In this document: piece after piece, positions 1 to 10,970 of the stretch
Layout of the letters: every line of letters starts with the position of its first letter
Position numbering within the stretch: the first letter of the stretch is position 1
DNA from: Euglena gracilis
Taxonomy: Eukaryota; Euglenida; Euglenophyceae; Euglenales
Assembly (NCBI GenBank): GCA_039621445.1
Contig: CP154954.1
Location: 68,700,670 to 68,764,669 of the forward strand
Reading direction: 5' to 3'
Length of the DNA: 64,000 nt
The notes under the pieces: model-generated
Database searches by the model: none
Seen by the model: only the letters and a program-made list of their open reading frames with translations
Told to the model about the DNA's origin: nothing
Position numbers and translations under genes: made by a program

Positions 1-339
1 GATATTTTGGAAACATCGATTTTTTGACCCCAACAATGGACCAAAATGGCCCCTGAAATGGGCCAAAGTTGGCAGAAAAATGGCCGTAACTCGGGCTACA
101 CGAAGAGTTGGGGGGGGAAGTAAACCATGGTTGAATGGGGTATTGTAAGGGTTTCATTTTTGCTGTGCAGAAGTTTCCTTTAATTTTGCTTCATTGTGGG
201 ATATTTTGGGGAAATCGTTTTTTTTTAATCAAAAATGACGAAAAACATCCCAAAATGGCCGTTGGGGCTTCGGCCCAGTTTGGTGTGTTGTTCCCCCCCA
301 CCCGTGGGGGTCTTGTGAGTTATAAATAGAAGCCAGGAC

Positions 340-510
340 GTGGTGGCAGCCCGCCGCTGCCACCACCATCAGCACCACTGCCAGGAGCAGCTTGTGGAAG
401 GGCGCTCGGGAGAGGACGGGAGCAGCTTCCGCCTCATCAACTCTCGATTTGACCGGGTTGGCCGAGGGGGTGTTCGGGGCGCTATGTGAAAGTGTGGTGT
501 TGGGGGGCAT
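340..510 (-). CDS. Candidate first exon, N-terminal membrane-anchored protein, product unknown
   Basis: Reading from the ATG at 508-510 gives 57 codons without a stop, ending on a codon boundary at CCAC|GTCCTG, a possible GT donor. The segment is polar and Ser/Pro/Asn-rich for about 35 residues. A Lys and a hydrophobic stretch follow (KLLLAVVLMVVAAAG, about residues 40-54), as in a signal anchor or cleavable signal peptide. An upstream in-frame Met (526-528) is possible but lies beyond a poly-A/T tract. It lies about 1.1 kb downstream of the stop codon of the exon at 1624-1720, so it would belong to the next gene on the minus strand. The rest of that gene is outside the window. I do not recognise the family. 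The start and donor are inferred from sequence only. Confidence 0.4.
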
Positions 511-1577
511 GCGTATTGTAAACCTCAAAAAAAAAAAGCTGTTTTAGGCCATTTCGGGGCGACAGGTGGGAGTCTGGAAGTTTTTTAACCCCAAAACTTC
601 ATCGGAGGTGGTAAATTGTGGGAAATAATTAAAATTTTTCACACAATTCAAAAGAAGTTGAAAATGAATCATCAAAACAATAAAAATCAGGGGAAGCTCT
701 GTGTAAAAAAAAATTGTGCATGGGGCAAATGCGACATCATTTTCAATCCTGGAAAGAAAAAAAACGAGCACGCGGTGAAGGTTTTCCAAATTGAAATATT
801 GGCAAGCAGTTTTTTTTTTGGAAGGAATGCAAGGGACTTATTCAAATTATAACATTTTTCAGAAATAAATTACAGAATTCCAACCTCATTTCCTGCCAAT
901 GTTCATTTATATAGTCATTTGAGCCACATCCAAAGCTTCAAAGAATCAAAAAGAAGAAACAGAAAGCACAAACACGCAGATGTGATGTCTGTCTGTATTC
1001 ATGAATAAATTATCAATCTTCCCTTCCCTTCAAACCATGAATATTTATCGGTCTTTTAATTCCTTGGACTTCAGGAGTTTAAAGTTACAGTTGAGCTCAG
1101 AAGATGATTCTGCGATAGAAAATGGCACAGCGCATCATCAAGCGAACGTCTTCACCCTTGTCCTGTGGTATCAATCAGGGGGACAAATACCAGGAAGGAA
1201 AGTGTTGCCTGGAAATGGAAAAATGCCCATATGCAGTTTCCATCATTTCATGTGGTCAAGACCCAGATTTATGAATGTGCGAATGTGTGTATGTGTGTGT
1301 GTGCGTGCACCGATTTTTTAGTTTTTAAACAAATTTGTTTTGCTGACCCCCATCTGTGCTTCCTAAGCATTTCGATGGTACAACCTTCTCTTGGTTGGCC
1401 TGGAGGAGGTGCCCTCCTCCTCCCCCCGCCGCCAAGTTTAGTCGATGTTTTGGAGTCCGGTATGTACGCTCTGACTTCGGTGCAGTATCCAACGTTGTGT
1501 TGCGACCTTGCGACTTTGATGACCATGATAATGTTTTTTTGCGTTTTTTTTTGTTGTAGCTTCTCTAGATCGAAAAA
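511..1577. other. AT-rich intergenic stretch
   Basis: I see no exon with convincing codon bias on either strand. The tract holds A/T homopolymers and a short TG-rich run near 1283-1305. Because it lies between a minus-strand terminal exon and a minus-strand first exon, it should contain the 3' end of one gene and the promoter of the next. No box can be assigned. Confidence 0.4.
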
Positions 1578-1599
1578 CCTTCTGCCGTGAGGCAGAAGG
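1578..1599 (-). other. Perfect 9-bp stem, 4-nt loop hairpin just after a stop codon
   Basis: CCTTCTGCC and GGCAGAAGG form a perfect 9-bp stem around a 4-nt loop, followed on the transcript strand by five T. It starts 24 nt after the TAA at 1624-1626. It resembles a 3'-UTR processing or stability stem-loop in placement. The sequence does not match the metazoan histone stem-loop consensus. A role in 3'-end formation is inference. Confidence 0.5.
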
Positions 1600-1623
1600 C
1601 TGGGGAAAACGGGGCGCTTTCGC

Positions 1624-1720
1624 TTAGAAGAACAGGCCGCGGGACCCCATTTCCGGGCCGAAGTGCTGGTCGATGTCCAGCTCTAACCGGTGCCGCAGCA
1701 TTAGAGCAACGTCGAAGCCC
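1624..1720 (-). CDS. Candidate terminal exon, product unknown
   Basis: A clear acceptor (TTTTCGTGCATTGTCAG|GGGC) opens an exon of one phase nucleotide plus 31 codons and TAA at 1624-1626. The reading begins GFDVALMLRHRLELDIDQHF and ends GPEMGSRGLFF. It is strongly charged and likely helical, with GC-biased third positions, unlike the surrounding AT-rich or poly-G DNA. A stable hairpin follows the stop. Candidate exons at 2261-2380, 3598-3741 and 4195-4312 lie upstream on the same strand and may belong to the same gene, but I could not prove the phases join. I do not recognise the C-terminus. Confidence 0.5.
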
Positions 1721-1867
1721 CTGACAATGCACGAAAATGGGGAAGGGAGAATCTCTCTCTGCAGCAAGTGGGATATTGTCCTTGCAGCTAAAAACAAACG
1801 GCACGAATACTCCACTGCGCACCGTGAAAAGGTTGCCACATTCAACACTTTTAACTACCCCCCCCAT

Positions 1868-2257
1868 TGTCGTACGACCGGGGGGCTGGTCGTTAGGCCC
1901 CCCTAACCTGCAACCTGCGACCAGGGCGTGGTCATTATAGTGGGGTGGTTGTTGTTCACAATATTGACCGATACCAACGGGGACCTGAACTGTCGTCATG
2001 GGCGCGCCGAAGGACCTTGCACAACCGCGGAGGCTTTCGAGCCATCGCTACGGGTGTACAAACCATGAGCGCCAGTGGGGAACATTGAAAATGCCTGGAA
2101 AAAGGCGGCAGACATGGATGCATCTTCATACAGCCTCAAAAAACCAGCCACTTTTTGGTCCTGACCTGCAACCTGCGACCGGGGGGCTGGTCGTTAGACC
2201 CCCCTGACCTGCAAACTGCGACCGGGGGGGGGGGGTCGTTATAGTGGGGGGGGGGGG
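1868..2257. repeat. Duplicated CCTGCAACCTGCGACC / GGTCGTTATAGTGG repeat
   Basis: Two related blocks (about 1868-1945 and 2160-2257) share the motifs CTGCAACCTGCGACC, GGGGGGCTGGTCGTTAG and GTCRTTATAGTGGGG, with poly-G and poly-C runs between. They look like two copies of a short non-coding element. The DNA between them shows no supported exon. Confidence 0.5.
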
Positions 2258-2260
2258 TAC

Positions 2261-2380
2261 CAATCACAGTCATGGGTGGGGAGGGAGGGGAAGGGGGCCT
2301 CGGGGAGGGTGATGGTCGGGGTGCCGAAGAGGACGACGATGACGAGGGAGACCAAAGTCAGCCCAGCGGCAAAGCCCCAG
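2261..2380 (-). CDS. Candidate exon with one transmembrane helix, product unknown
   Basis: The minus strand reads through a hydrophobic helix (FAAGLTLVSLVIVVLFGT) and then a Pro-rich segment ending THDCDW. The donor is ATTG|GTACCC at 2260/2261. Two nearby acceptors (…CCCAG|CTGGGG or …CCCAG|GCCCAG) are possible, so the 5' edge is uncertain by six bases. Third positions are almost all G or C. It is upstream of the terminal exon at 1624-1720 and could be part of the same membrane protein. The family is not recognised. Confidence 0.4.
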
Positions 2381-3597
2381 CTGGGCCTGGGATTGCTTGG
2401 CAGCGGGGAGACGGCAGCTGGTGGGTTGGCCAACAGTAGGCGGTTGCTCGCGCTTGTCCGTTATATCCAAAACGCTCGCGTCCGATGAGGGGGGTGATCG
2501 TTGGTCAAGCCCTGTCGCTGGATAAAGGGGGGGGGGCAAACTAAGGGGGGGGATCCAACTCCAGCTGGTACAAAAAAGCCCGGCTGAACCCCCCATCCTG
2601 TTGTGGGGGTTGGACCCCTCTCCCCCTCCATTTCCCGTTCTTCCAGGGGAGCCAATGTTTAGGTCTATTTTTTTCCCTTCGGTGCTGAGGGAATTTCCCT
2701 TTGCAGAGTGCTATGGTGGGCGGGGGTTTGACCCCCCCCCTCACCTTCCATGCGGGGTGGTCAATCACCCTCCCAGCACCATTTTTGACCATCCCAGCAC
2801 CTTCGATTGACTGCCCGCTGACTGATGAATCGGTGTTGTTGTTTGGAGCCAGGATTGTTCTGGATGGTTTTTCCTGAATGTGGATACCCTTTGCTGGAGG
2901 GGTGGTGTTGGCATCTGGACTGAGCAGTTTCGATTCCACCAACGGGGCTGGATTTTGGGGCGGATGGGATGTGTATGTCCTCTGGCACGACCCCTCAGAC
3001 AGCAACAATTTGGTGGTCTTTGCAAATCACGTTCGGGTGTTAATTTTGGGGTCAAAACTTCTTAGCATTTTGCGCCCAAAAAAACCGGAAACCCCCACCA
3101 CCTATCCCGGGGTATCCATTCAGCCTGACCCCCCCCAAGGGGGAGGGCTCAGCCCTGACCCACCCACCTGCCCCCATGGTGGGGGCAGGTGGGTGGGTCA
3201 GGTGGGTGGGTGGCTTAAAAAAAAAACTGTGCCATACAATCATAACCCCCTGAGAGCCGTCGACACACCATTGCATTTCGGGGATGCCCGTACAAACCCT
3301 CCCCCCCCCACCGTCGGTCGCAACGTTATGGTCTGGCTCTGAACTTTGTTTGATATGGCTTTTTTAAAAGAAACTTGGCTAAACGGCATTTGAGCCTTTT
3401 TTTTTAACGATAAAGCTGTGATTTCTCGACCCCGTTATCTTAAAAGTCCTTGCAATGATTTCATAATTCAAATTCATTCAACAGGGAATTTGGCAGTCAG
3501 TCAGTCCAGCCAGGATGGAGCGGCACAAGACGTGCCTCACGTGGCATGCCTGGTGGTCGAATGACTGGGGGCTTGTGATACAAACAGCAGGGCAAAC

Positions 3598-3741
3598 CCA
3601 TTCGACCCCAAAGCTCATTCCACACATGGACACGAAGTGCAGGGAGAAGATGCTCTGCACACTGAACTGCAGGGCGGTGAGCACCATCAGCTTTGACCGC
3701 GCTGTGGGGGGCGAACGCCTCCCTTGCCCGTTGAAGCATGT
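3598..3741 (-). CDS. Candidate exon, possible membrane segment, product unknown
   Basis: The acceptor TTTTCCCGCAG|ACATGC and donor GAATGG|GTTTGC enclose exactly 48 codons. In the frame with the best GC3 (roughly 39 of 48 codons) the exon reads SKLMVLTALQFSVQSIFSLH and then FVSMCGMSFGVEW. The SLHFVSM pattern is faintly like the MHF(V/I)GM motif of MHYT membrane sensors, but this is one motif and not a family assignment. A second frame is also open across the exon. That frame, not the high-GC3 one, would join in phase to the exon at 4195-4312, so either the frame or the adjacency is unsettled. Confidence 0.33.
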
Positions 3742-4194
3742 CTGCGGGAAAACCCACCACACCCCAGGCCTTGACATTTCTCCATCCCCCCCAGCTCATC
3801 CCCCCCTGTCCCCACCAAACTCTCCCCTCCTGACATCCGGGGTTGGCATGAGCCGGACTAAACCCCCCCACCTATAAACCCCCCCCTTCGGCCGGCCAAC
3901 CAAACCGGATCCTATAAACCCCAGGCCCAGGGGGTTTATAAGTGGGGGGGTTAATAAAATTGTGAGAAACAAACTGGAGGATCTGTGGCATAAAAACCCT
4001 TCTGGTGCTGGTTCTGGTTCTTCTGGTTGTTTGGTCACATAAGTTGTGTGTATGTGTGTGTGTATTTGTGTGTGTATGTGCGCGTCCATTGAGACTTCAC
4101 CTGGATCTATTCAAAAAAAAACAGCTATGAGCTCAATGTAAAACCCAAGTCCGAAGTCAAAAAAATGCAAAAAATCTGCTTAACTGCTGCGTAC

Positions 4195-4312
4195 CTGTGC
4201 AGTACAACCAGCCCCTCCCCCAGGCAGCGGGCGGCAGGTGCAGGCGGACGCTGGCGGCGGCCAGCAGCAGAGGGGCGTGGCTGCCGGCGAGGCACGTGAA
4301 GACCGCGCCGAG
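4195..4312 (-). CDS. Candidate exon, GC-rich, product unknown
   Basis: The acceptor CTGCTTCCAG|CTCGGC and donor CTGCACAG|GTACGC bound 118 bp. One frame reads LGAVFTCLAGSHAPLLLAAA followed by SVRLHLPPAAWGRGWLYCT, with a hydrophobic centre and nearly all codons ending in G or C. High GC makes the other two frames open as well, so the frame rests on hydrophobic pattern only. It is probably an upstream exon of the gene ending at 1624. Confidence 0.35.
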
Positions 4313-4661
4313 CTGGAAGCAGAGGGGTTCTTTTTTTAGGACCTGGGGGTAGGGAGGTCCCACCCATCCCCTGGGGGGGGGGGCTTTGGGGGGCTGGGGG
4401 GACCCACTTTTGAGGGTCCAAAACCATTTTGGAAAAATGAGGGGAACCCCGTCTTTGGCAGGGTGTCCACTCGGCCCGACCCTCCCCCCCGTGAGCTTGG
4501 CCGGGACCCACCCACCCATCCCACCTCCCCCCCCCCGGGTCACGAAACTCAAATAACCTCTGGCTGGAAGAAGACGCTCCACTGTGGGTCAACGAGCGTC
4601 ATTGGGGGGAAAGGAGGTGAGAGGGGGGAAGGAGCGGCTGTAGTGCAGGGGAGAACCTAAT

Positions 4662-4850
4662 TGGGTGCCTACCCCGCCCCCCCCCCCCAGAAACTGTCAC
4701 CTGACAGGTTGGCCAGTACCGGAGACCATGACAACTTCCTTTTCTGACAGGTTGGCCAGTAACGGGGACCCTGACAGTGTCCCGGGCGGGACCCTGACAG
4801 GTTCTAGGGCATGACAGTTTCCTGGGAGGGGGGGGAGGTAGGTAATTGGT
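4662..4850. repeat. Element with CTGACAGGTTGGCC repeats and TACC..GGTA ends
   Basis: Short degenerate units (CTGACAGGTTGGCCAG, GGGACCCTGACA, GACAACTTCCT) are bracketed by GCCTACCCCGCCCC on the left and GGGGAGGTAGG on the right. The flanks TAATTGG on both sides look like a target duplication. Related copies lie at 9630-9740 and 9886-10066. No ORF of note. Confidence 0.5.
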
Positions 4851-5389
4851 ACAGCAGGAGAAACCTGATTGGAGAGCATGGGCATAATCGGTGACTGCCC
4901 TTCAGATCTCTCACAAAAACCAGGGATATATTTAAACCTCGAGCCTTGTTAAAAAAAAAAAACGAGGGTTGCACCATTTGCCGAAATGGGGCTTAGAACT
5001 GATTGGGAACAATGACACTGAAACACCAAAAACATGAAAAAAAGTCATCTTCAGCCAGCCAGCTTCCCATTGCACATCGACCCCTCCTCATTACCCATTC
5101 CCAGCGGAAGTTGCGCCTGGGTGGCGAGCTCTGTTTTCGTGAACTTTCCAAGAACGACAAGTGAACCAGTACGGCCAAGGTGACAACTTCTTTGAGAATA
5201 ATAACCGAAAATATGGGTAGAACCAGGGGGTGGTGCTTAATTTTCCAAAATGCGGGTGACAACCGGGGGCTGCTCAAATAAGGGGGAAGTTTTTGACTGC
5301 AAAAAAAAAATCCAGCCCTTGAAACACAAAAAAAAACAATTCCCCTTGTTTGGAGGTCTTCTGTTGAACTTACAGGCATTTGGATACAA

Positions 5390-5545
5390 AGATCAACAAT
5401 ATCTTGTTGATATTGTTGATATCAAACAAGATATCAACAATATCAACAATTGTTGATATTGTTGATATTGTTGATATCAACAAGATATCAACAATATCGT
5501 TCATATCTTGTTAATATCAACAATATCAACATCAACAAAAGCAGG
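5390..5545. repeat. Self-complementary GTTGATATT/AATATCAAC minisatellite
   Basis: The tract is built from GATATTGTT and its reverse complement in alternating blocks, so the whole 150 bp can fold back on itself on either strand. It lies in a stretch without a supported exon. Confidence 0.85.
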
Positions 5546-6292
5546 CTTCAGAAGTTTCTAGAATTTCGAAATATTCAAGGAATTCCTCCAAAATTGCACA
5601 CAAAATAAGGCTCCCCAAGAAGCTGACCTAAAAGTGGTGCCGATGGAAGCTTTGGGCTGATTTTTTTGTCACACCCCCTTGAAATAAGATTTTCCAGCCC
5701 AGCCTTTAGCTTGGCCAAAATCTGACCCATGGCACACCCCACCCCCCTCCAGGGGGGGGGGGGTTCCAGCGGCCCCAACACACCCACCCACTCTCAAAAA
5801 ACCACCCACCCACCCAACCACATCCCCGGGGGTTGGTCACTTTGGAATGCACTTTCTCTGGAGCCAGATACCTTGCACTGATCTTGTTTTCAAAAATGGG
5901 TATTGTTGGTCCATGAAAAGGCTTCACCTAGATCTGCCTTGTTGATGAAAAGTCCGCAAATTTTCATAATTTTAATTTGCATGCAAAAGAATGCAAATTC
6001 TTTTCATCCTCTTCAAAATACATTCATATTCTTTCAAAAATTATTCACACATCCCACTCAAATTGTTCTCCTGGCAAAAAAAAAATATTTAAAAATATAT
6101 CCCTTCCCACTTGGCGCTGGCCCATTCAGGGGCGAGATACTTCCTTGCCCCTGGTTACAGCCACCATTCCCATGACGTTCTCTTTCCTGGAAGTTGCAGG
6201 TTCCAATACCACTGGCCCCGCAGTTAATAGAAGTTATCGTCCGTGAGACCCTTTCAAGCAATAATGGCACAGAACAAGAACTTCCCCGGCAC

Positions 6293-6415
6293 ATGGAATT
6301 GCAGAAAGGTGACAAAAGGCAGCTTGGTAGGGTCGTCCTTGAAGACACGCAAAAGGGCAATGCATCCAGTAGAGGGCTCAATCAGTTCATACCAGGATTC
6401 CAGCATTGGAAATTC
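6293..6415 (-). CDS. Candidate exon, C2-like beta segment, product unknown
   Basis: The acceptor TGCGGTCCAG|GAATTT and donor TTCCAT|GTGCCG bound exactly 41 codons, phase 0 at both ends. The reading runs EFPMLESWYELIEPSTGCIA and then LLRVFKDDPTKLPF. The W-Y-x-L-x(5)-G-x-I-x-L pattern with a basic/acidic tail resembles the last strands of C2 domains and related beta-sandwiches. That would imply a lipid- or Ca2+-binding module, but no Ca2+ ligands can be assigned from this piece. Base composition is balanced and unlike the flanking poly-A and poly-G repeats. No neighbouring exon of the same gene was found with confidence. Confidence 0.42.
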
Positions 6416-6835
6416 CTGGACCGCAGTGTCGCGTTTGCTTGGGGTTAGGCACAAACACACGCACGCACGCACACCGCCAACAAGCTTGCCAGCAGAGGGG
6501 AGGAAGGATGGGGACTCCAGAATCCAGCAGCAGAGCTGTGCGGATCAGAGCCATCGATGGGGATGTGGTGGAAACAGGGTTCGATAACAGGTGGGGGGGG
6601 TCGGACCCCTCCTCTGGTCAAAGGACGGGCGGGGGCCCCATTTAAACAGTGGTGCGGCCAGAGCGATGTATTACTTCATTTGAACATTCAAAAAAAATAA
6701 AAATAAATTTGCATTCTTGAATTTCAATTAATGGTTAAAAAAATTAAAATTTTCAAAATTTTAATTCCCCAATATCAGCACAGAGATGCACTTTTTGGGC
6801 AAAAAAAAGGTCAAACTGCCAAATAATTGATACCC

Positions 6836-7312
6836 GCCCCCCCCCGGGCAATTGTCGCGTGACAAATCGGGCAGCACAGAGGGGGGTGACAATTTCCTGG
6901 GGTGAAAATTTGGCCGGCACAGAGGGGGGTGATAATTGCCCGGGGGCGTCAATTGCCCGGGGGCGTCAATTGCCCACCCATGTAGGCCACATTAAATCCA
7001 AATGACCAAGAACACCATCTGAAACACCAGTGAACACACAAAAATGCAGCTATGGTTGTGATATTGTGCAGAGTATTTGGTATGTGACATTTCTCAGCAC
7101 GTTGTAGCGAAATAGAGGATCAATCGAGTCGTGTCGGTGAAAAGAAAGTTCACAAACATCTTCTGTGGGGGGGGGTGACAAATTGGGCAGCACGGACGGG
7201 GGTGACAATTTCCCGGGGTGACAAATTGGCCGGCACAGCCAGGGGTGACAATTGCCCGGGGGCGTCAATTGCCCGGGGGCGTCAATTGCCCGGGGGGGGG
7301 GGGGGGACAATT
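6836..7312. repeat. GACAATTGCCCGGGGGCGTC repeats, two blocks
   Basis: Two blocks (6836-6976 and 7157-7312) share GTGACAAWTTGG, CCGGCACAG and tandem copies of CAATTGCCCGGGGGCGT. They flank about 180 bp of AT-rich DNA. The motif RGACARRTTGGCCGGCAC links them to the 4662-4850 family. Confidence 0.6.
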
Positions 7313-7981
7313 TGACATTTTGGGTGTGGGCGTCTGGGTTCCCTCACAGACCCACTGGGGGGTCGTTCCTGACCCCCTTGGCAGGTGGGGGGACCCCACC
7401 CTTGCAATCAAGGCCCACCTAAAACTGTGACACCTTCCTTCCTTCAAACCCTGGGTCTGGGTGGGAAGCAAAAAACAGCAAGGGTGCGACACAGGGCAAT
7501 TGTATGCGCAGCAGCCAAGGGAAGCCACTGATGAATTTTTTTTATGTTGGAACTGCGCGGGCAGGCGACCTTCATTTCCCTGTACCAGTGTCGATGGCAA
7601 ATTGAACAACGGCGGGGCGGGGCAGGTGGGCACAAAAAAAAAGAGCCCCAAACCATCTAAACTTTTGTTTCGCCATTTTTTTTGTAAAAATCTGGGTTCC
7701 CTCCCTTCTTTGTTCCTTTCTTTCTCCTTAGCTTTATTCCTTTTTGTGACTCCCATTTTTCATTCTAAAAATGAAAACTTCAGGGCTTCAATTCAATAAA
7801 GAAAGCATGAAAAAAAAATTCCTACTTTTTACAATCATTGGTAAAAAAAGGTAATTACTAAATATTAACTACAACTGATTATTCATTGGTAATGTTTTTT
7901 TGCTAATTCACTTGTTAATTCACTGATTTTTTAGCGAAGTCATTGGGTGTGGGGTCAGAGACTGCCAGACTGGATGTAGGC

Positions 7982-8047
7982 TCACTGGAGGGAGGGAGGG
8001 AGGGAGGGAGGAAGGAAGGAAGGAAGGAAGGAAGGAAGGAAGGAAGG
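7982..8047. repeat. (GGAG)n-(GGAA)n microsatellite
   Basis: Consecutive GGAG units pass directly into GGAA units. The apparent polylysine or Gly/Arg reading across it is a repeat artefact. Confidence 0.95.
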
Positions 8048-8073
8048 TATTCAATGGCATGGGCAAGGGGTGA

Positions 8074-8202
8074 TCAGATGGGACGGACCACCGCCGAGCA
8101 GGGGTCAACTGCGAGGTGGATGCCGGTCCCCGGGGCCACTTTGGGCCACACTGAACGAACACCATGCTTCATTCGGTGGAGTTGGCGGCTGTCCTCCTCC
8201 GG
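8074..8202 (-). CDS. Candidate terminal exon, product unknown
   Basis: The acceptor GGGGACAGGTCAG|CCGGAG opens a frame of 42 codons to TGA at 8074-8076. It begins PEEDSRQLHRMKHGVRSVWP and continues KVAPGTGIHLAVDPCSAVVRPI, with G/C-biased third positions. The frame is uninterrupted and starts on a codon boundary. The other two minus frames contain stops. No homologue comes to mind, and upstream exons are not evident. Confidence 0.33.
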   Translation of the reverse strand, partial: PEEDSRQLHRMKHGVRSVWPKVAPGTGIHLAVDPCSAVVRPI

Positions 8203-9302
8203 CTGACCTGTCCCCGACCACCCTCCGGAAAGCCTGCCGACCCCCCCCACCCAGGGGGCAGGAGGTTTGGGCAAAAAGCCAGTCAATGTCTGTGTCTGTG
8301 TCTGAGGGGTGACTGAGGGACTGTCTGGTGCAGAGGCAGACAGGTCATCACGAGGACACCTCAGCAAGCATGGCAAGGGGTGGTCGAGGCCAATAAAAAA
8401 AATCTGAAACCATTTTCGACCACTGTGCTCAAAGATGTAAGTCGAGAAAGCATATTGCTTCTCCGACGTCACTGTTTTCCCTGCTGGCTGACTTGACTGG
8501 CTGACTGGCCAGATGGTGGGGTGGCAGGCAACCGGATAAAGGGGCCACGGTATACCTGCACGGCGAGCACAAATACCCGCAAGATCGGCAGGAAGTGGCA
8601 GGAAAGGATGTCTTGGTTGGAAAAGGTACGAGGTCGTGTGACGTTGGTCTATTTTTTTGAATTTTTTTGATGAAAAATTTGCAAACCACTCGTTTGCTCC
8701 AGGAAAATGTCACTGGTTGTTTAAAGCATGTTACCGTGTTGCATTATGATAAATATCTAATAATAATAAAAATTAAGCTGAACAAAGTGAACTTTGAAAT
8801 CGTTTCCTGCCGAAACATGAATTTTGTGCAACCTGCAGTGGCCCTAAAAGAATCAACATGGAACGTGTTTTGGGGGAACATCAAAGTTACATGATATGAA
8901 TTTTTTTTGCATCATCCAAAGTCTTGCATTTGCATTTTATGCATCATGCAATGTCTGTGAAAGGTCCCTGTTTGACCAATGTTTCTGACTGTAAATATTA
9001 CTGGAAATATTCGATCATTTCTGTTGTATGTACTTGGACATGTCCTTCGTTTTTATCTGTCTAACGGGAAATCACCCAGCCCAAGGGGTGGGCTGTGCAA
9101 AGAGGTCTGGTTTTGGGGGGTCAAGCCCCCCCCCTCATCTGTATGTGACGCAGTGGCCAGAATACAAAAGGCTGCGAAATGGTTTGACTCAATGCGTTGA
9201 TGCCCTGAGAGGGGTTGATTCACATGGGGTTGGGTTTGGACGTAGAATCATATTTCTCAATGGAAAGAAAGGAAATAATAATAATAGATAATATAATAAC
9301 GC
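8203..9302. other. No supported gene
   Basis: Mixed AT-rich DNA with a small poly-G/poly-C foldback near 9110-9140 (GGGGGGTCAAGCCCCCCCC). Nothing with splice sites and codon bias together was seen. Confidence 0.4.
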
Positions 9303-9560
9303 TTGGATGGATTGGATGTATGGATGCATGGATACACAGATGGCTGGATGGCTGAATGGCTGGATGGAGGGATGGAAGGATGCACGTACGTTTTAACGAA
9401 TCTATCTGTTTTCCTGGATGCAGCTGCCAACATATATTCACACTTCTTAATAGAAAGAAAGGGATTAATAAATACATTTCAACACATTAGATGTGTGGAT
9501 GGAGATCCACATGGATGGATGGGCTGGATATTGGATGGCTGGATGGCTGGAAGGAGGGAC
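9303..9560. repeat. TGGATGGA-type minisatellite, two blocks
   Basis: Irregular (ATGG)n/(CTGG)n arrays at 9303-9385 and 9495-9560, separated by about 110 bp. The DNA after both blocks is similar (CATGTTTT/GTTTTCCTGG, TGCAGCTGCC), so the array plus flank was itself duplicated. Confidence 0.75.
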
Positions 9561-9885
9561 ATCCGTATAAACAAATTCATGTTTTCTTTTGCCTGGTTGC
9601 AGCTGCCGAAAGCACAAGGGGTCTTTTAATGCATACCCCCCCACACCCAAGGCATCTGTCACCTGACAGGTTGGACAAAATGGGGCCCTGACAACTTCCC
9701 ATCTTAGCAGGTTGGGAGTTCCGGGGACCCCCAGTTTCCCAGGCAGGACCTCTGTTGTTTGTTTGTGTCCAACCAAAAGCACCTCTATTCATGGCTGATG
9801 GCTGGGCTTGCAGAAACAGCCCAGCCCCTCTCCACCTCGAAAGGGTGGGAAGGTGCAAGCTTTCCATCCCACCCCCCTGGAAATT

Positions 9886-10066
9886 GGCATACCTACCACC
9901 CCCCCCCAGGATACTATCACCTGACAGGTTGGCCGGCACCGGGGACCCTGACAACTTCCTATGCTGACAGATTGGCCGACACCAGGGACGCTGACAGTTT
10001 CGTGTGGGACCCGGACAGGTTCTTGGGCATGACAGTTTCCTGGGGGGGGGGGGGGGTAGGTATCTG
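9886..10066. repeat. CTGACAGGTTGGCC element with TACCTACC..GGTAGGTA ends
   Basis: ATACCTACC plus poly-C at the left and poly-G plus GGTAGGTAT at the right form an inverted terminal repeat around several CTGACAG(G/A)TTGGCCG units. It belongs to the same family as 4662-4850. A partial copy is at 9630-9740. Confidence 0.6.
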
Positions 10067-10682
10067 AGAACCTGTGGTTGGATGCCACTCCACTTTGTCA
10101 TGCAAAAAATTTATCCAGCTGTGTTTTGAGAAACGACCCAACAGTGGCACCAAAGCGCCCCCACCGCCAAATAGAGACCACATCAATGGACGGCATTATT
10201 CCCATATTAAGAATGAGCCATGGCGGAAACAGCGTTGATATATCCAGATTTCCAGAACCACAAGGTATCCAAAGCAGTGAAACATGCAGAACAACATGGA
10301 AGAAATCGACCTCCCACATGGTGTGCATGCTATTCCGAAAGGGAGGTACACAACACGCCCGAGGCTTCTGGGCGCGCCTCCGATGGAGGTCATGCGTGCC
10401 TGCCGCGACATCAGAAGTGCACTGGGCCCAGGCTGAACGTGACCGGTTCCGAGCTGTTTAGGCTGACTGGGGTCCTGGAATTACCAATCCCCCCAAATGA
10501 CCTGGCTGGACCCTGGTGCTGTGGTGCCGGAAGAACCTGAGAGGGGGATAGGGCCAACGAGATGGTTGCAATCGCCTGGCACCCACTTCTGAAAGGAAAC
10601 CATCTTTGACAGAATTGGAAGTAATGCTCAAAGAATAACCTGGTGGGGCAAACATGGTTCCAGTGACCGGGCACTCTGCCGG

Positions 10683-10934
10683 GCTATTGCGAAAAAGTCG
10701 AAAAAAAATCGAAAAAAAAATTTGTTGCCCGAAAACCATGTTTTGGGCCTTCCCGGACCCAGAAAAAACTGTTTTTGAGCCGAAAACGAGCGTTTTTCGA
10801 CCCGCCATCGCCCCGTTTTGGGCCGCCGACCCATTGACTTTGGGTCAAAACCGGGTCGAAAAAGTCGAAAAAAATCGAAAAAATTTTTTTTGCCGGAAAC
10901 TATTTTTTTGTCCTCCCGGACCGAAAAAATAAAA

Positions 10935-10970
<36 letters not shown>

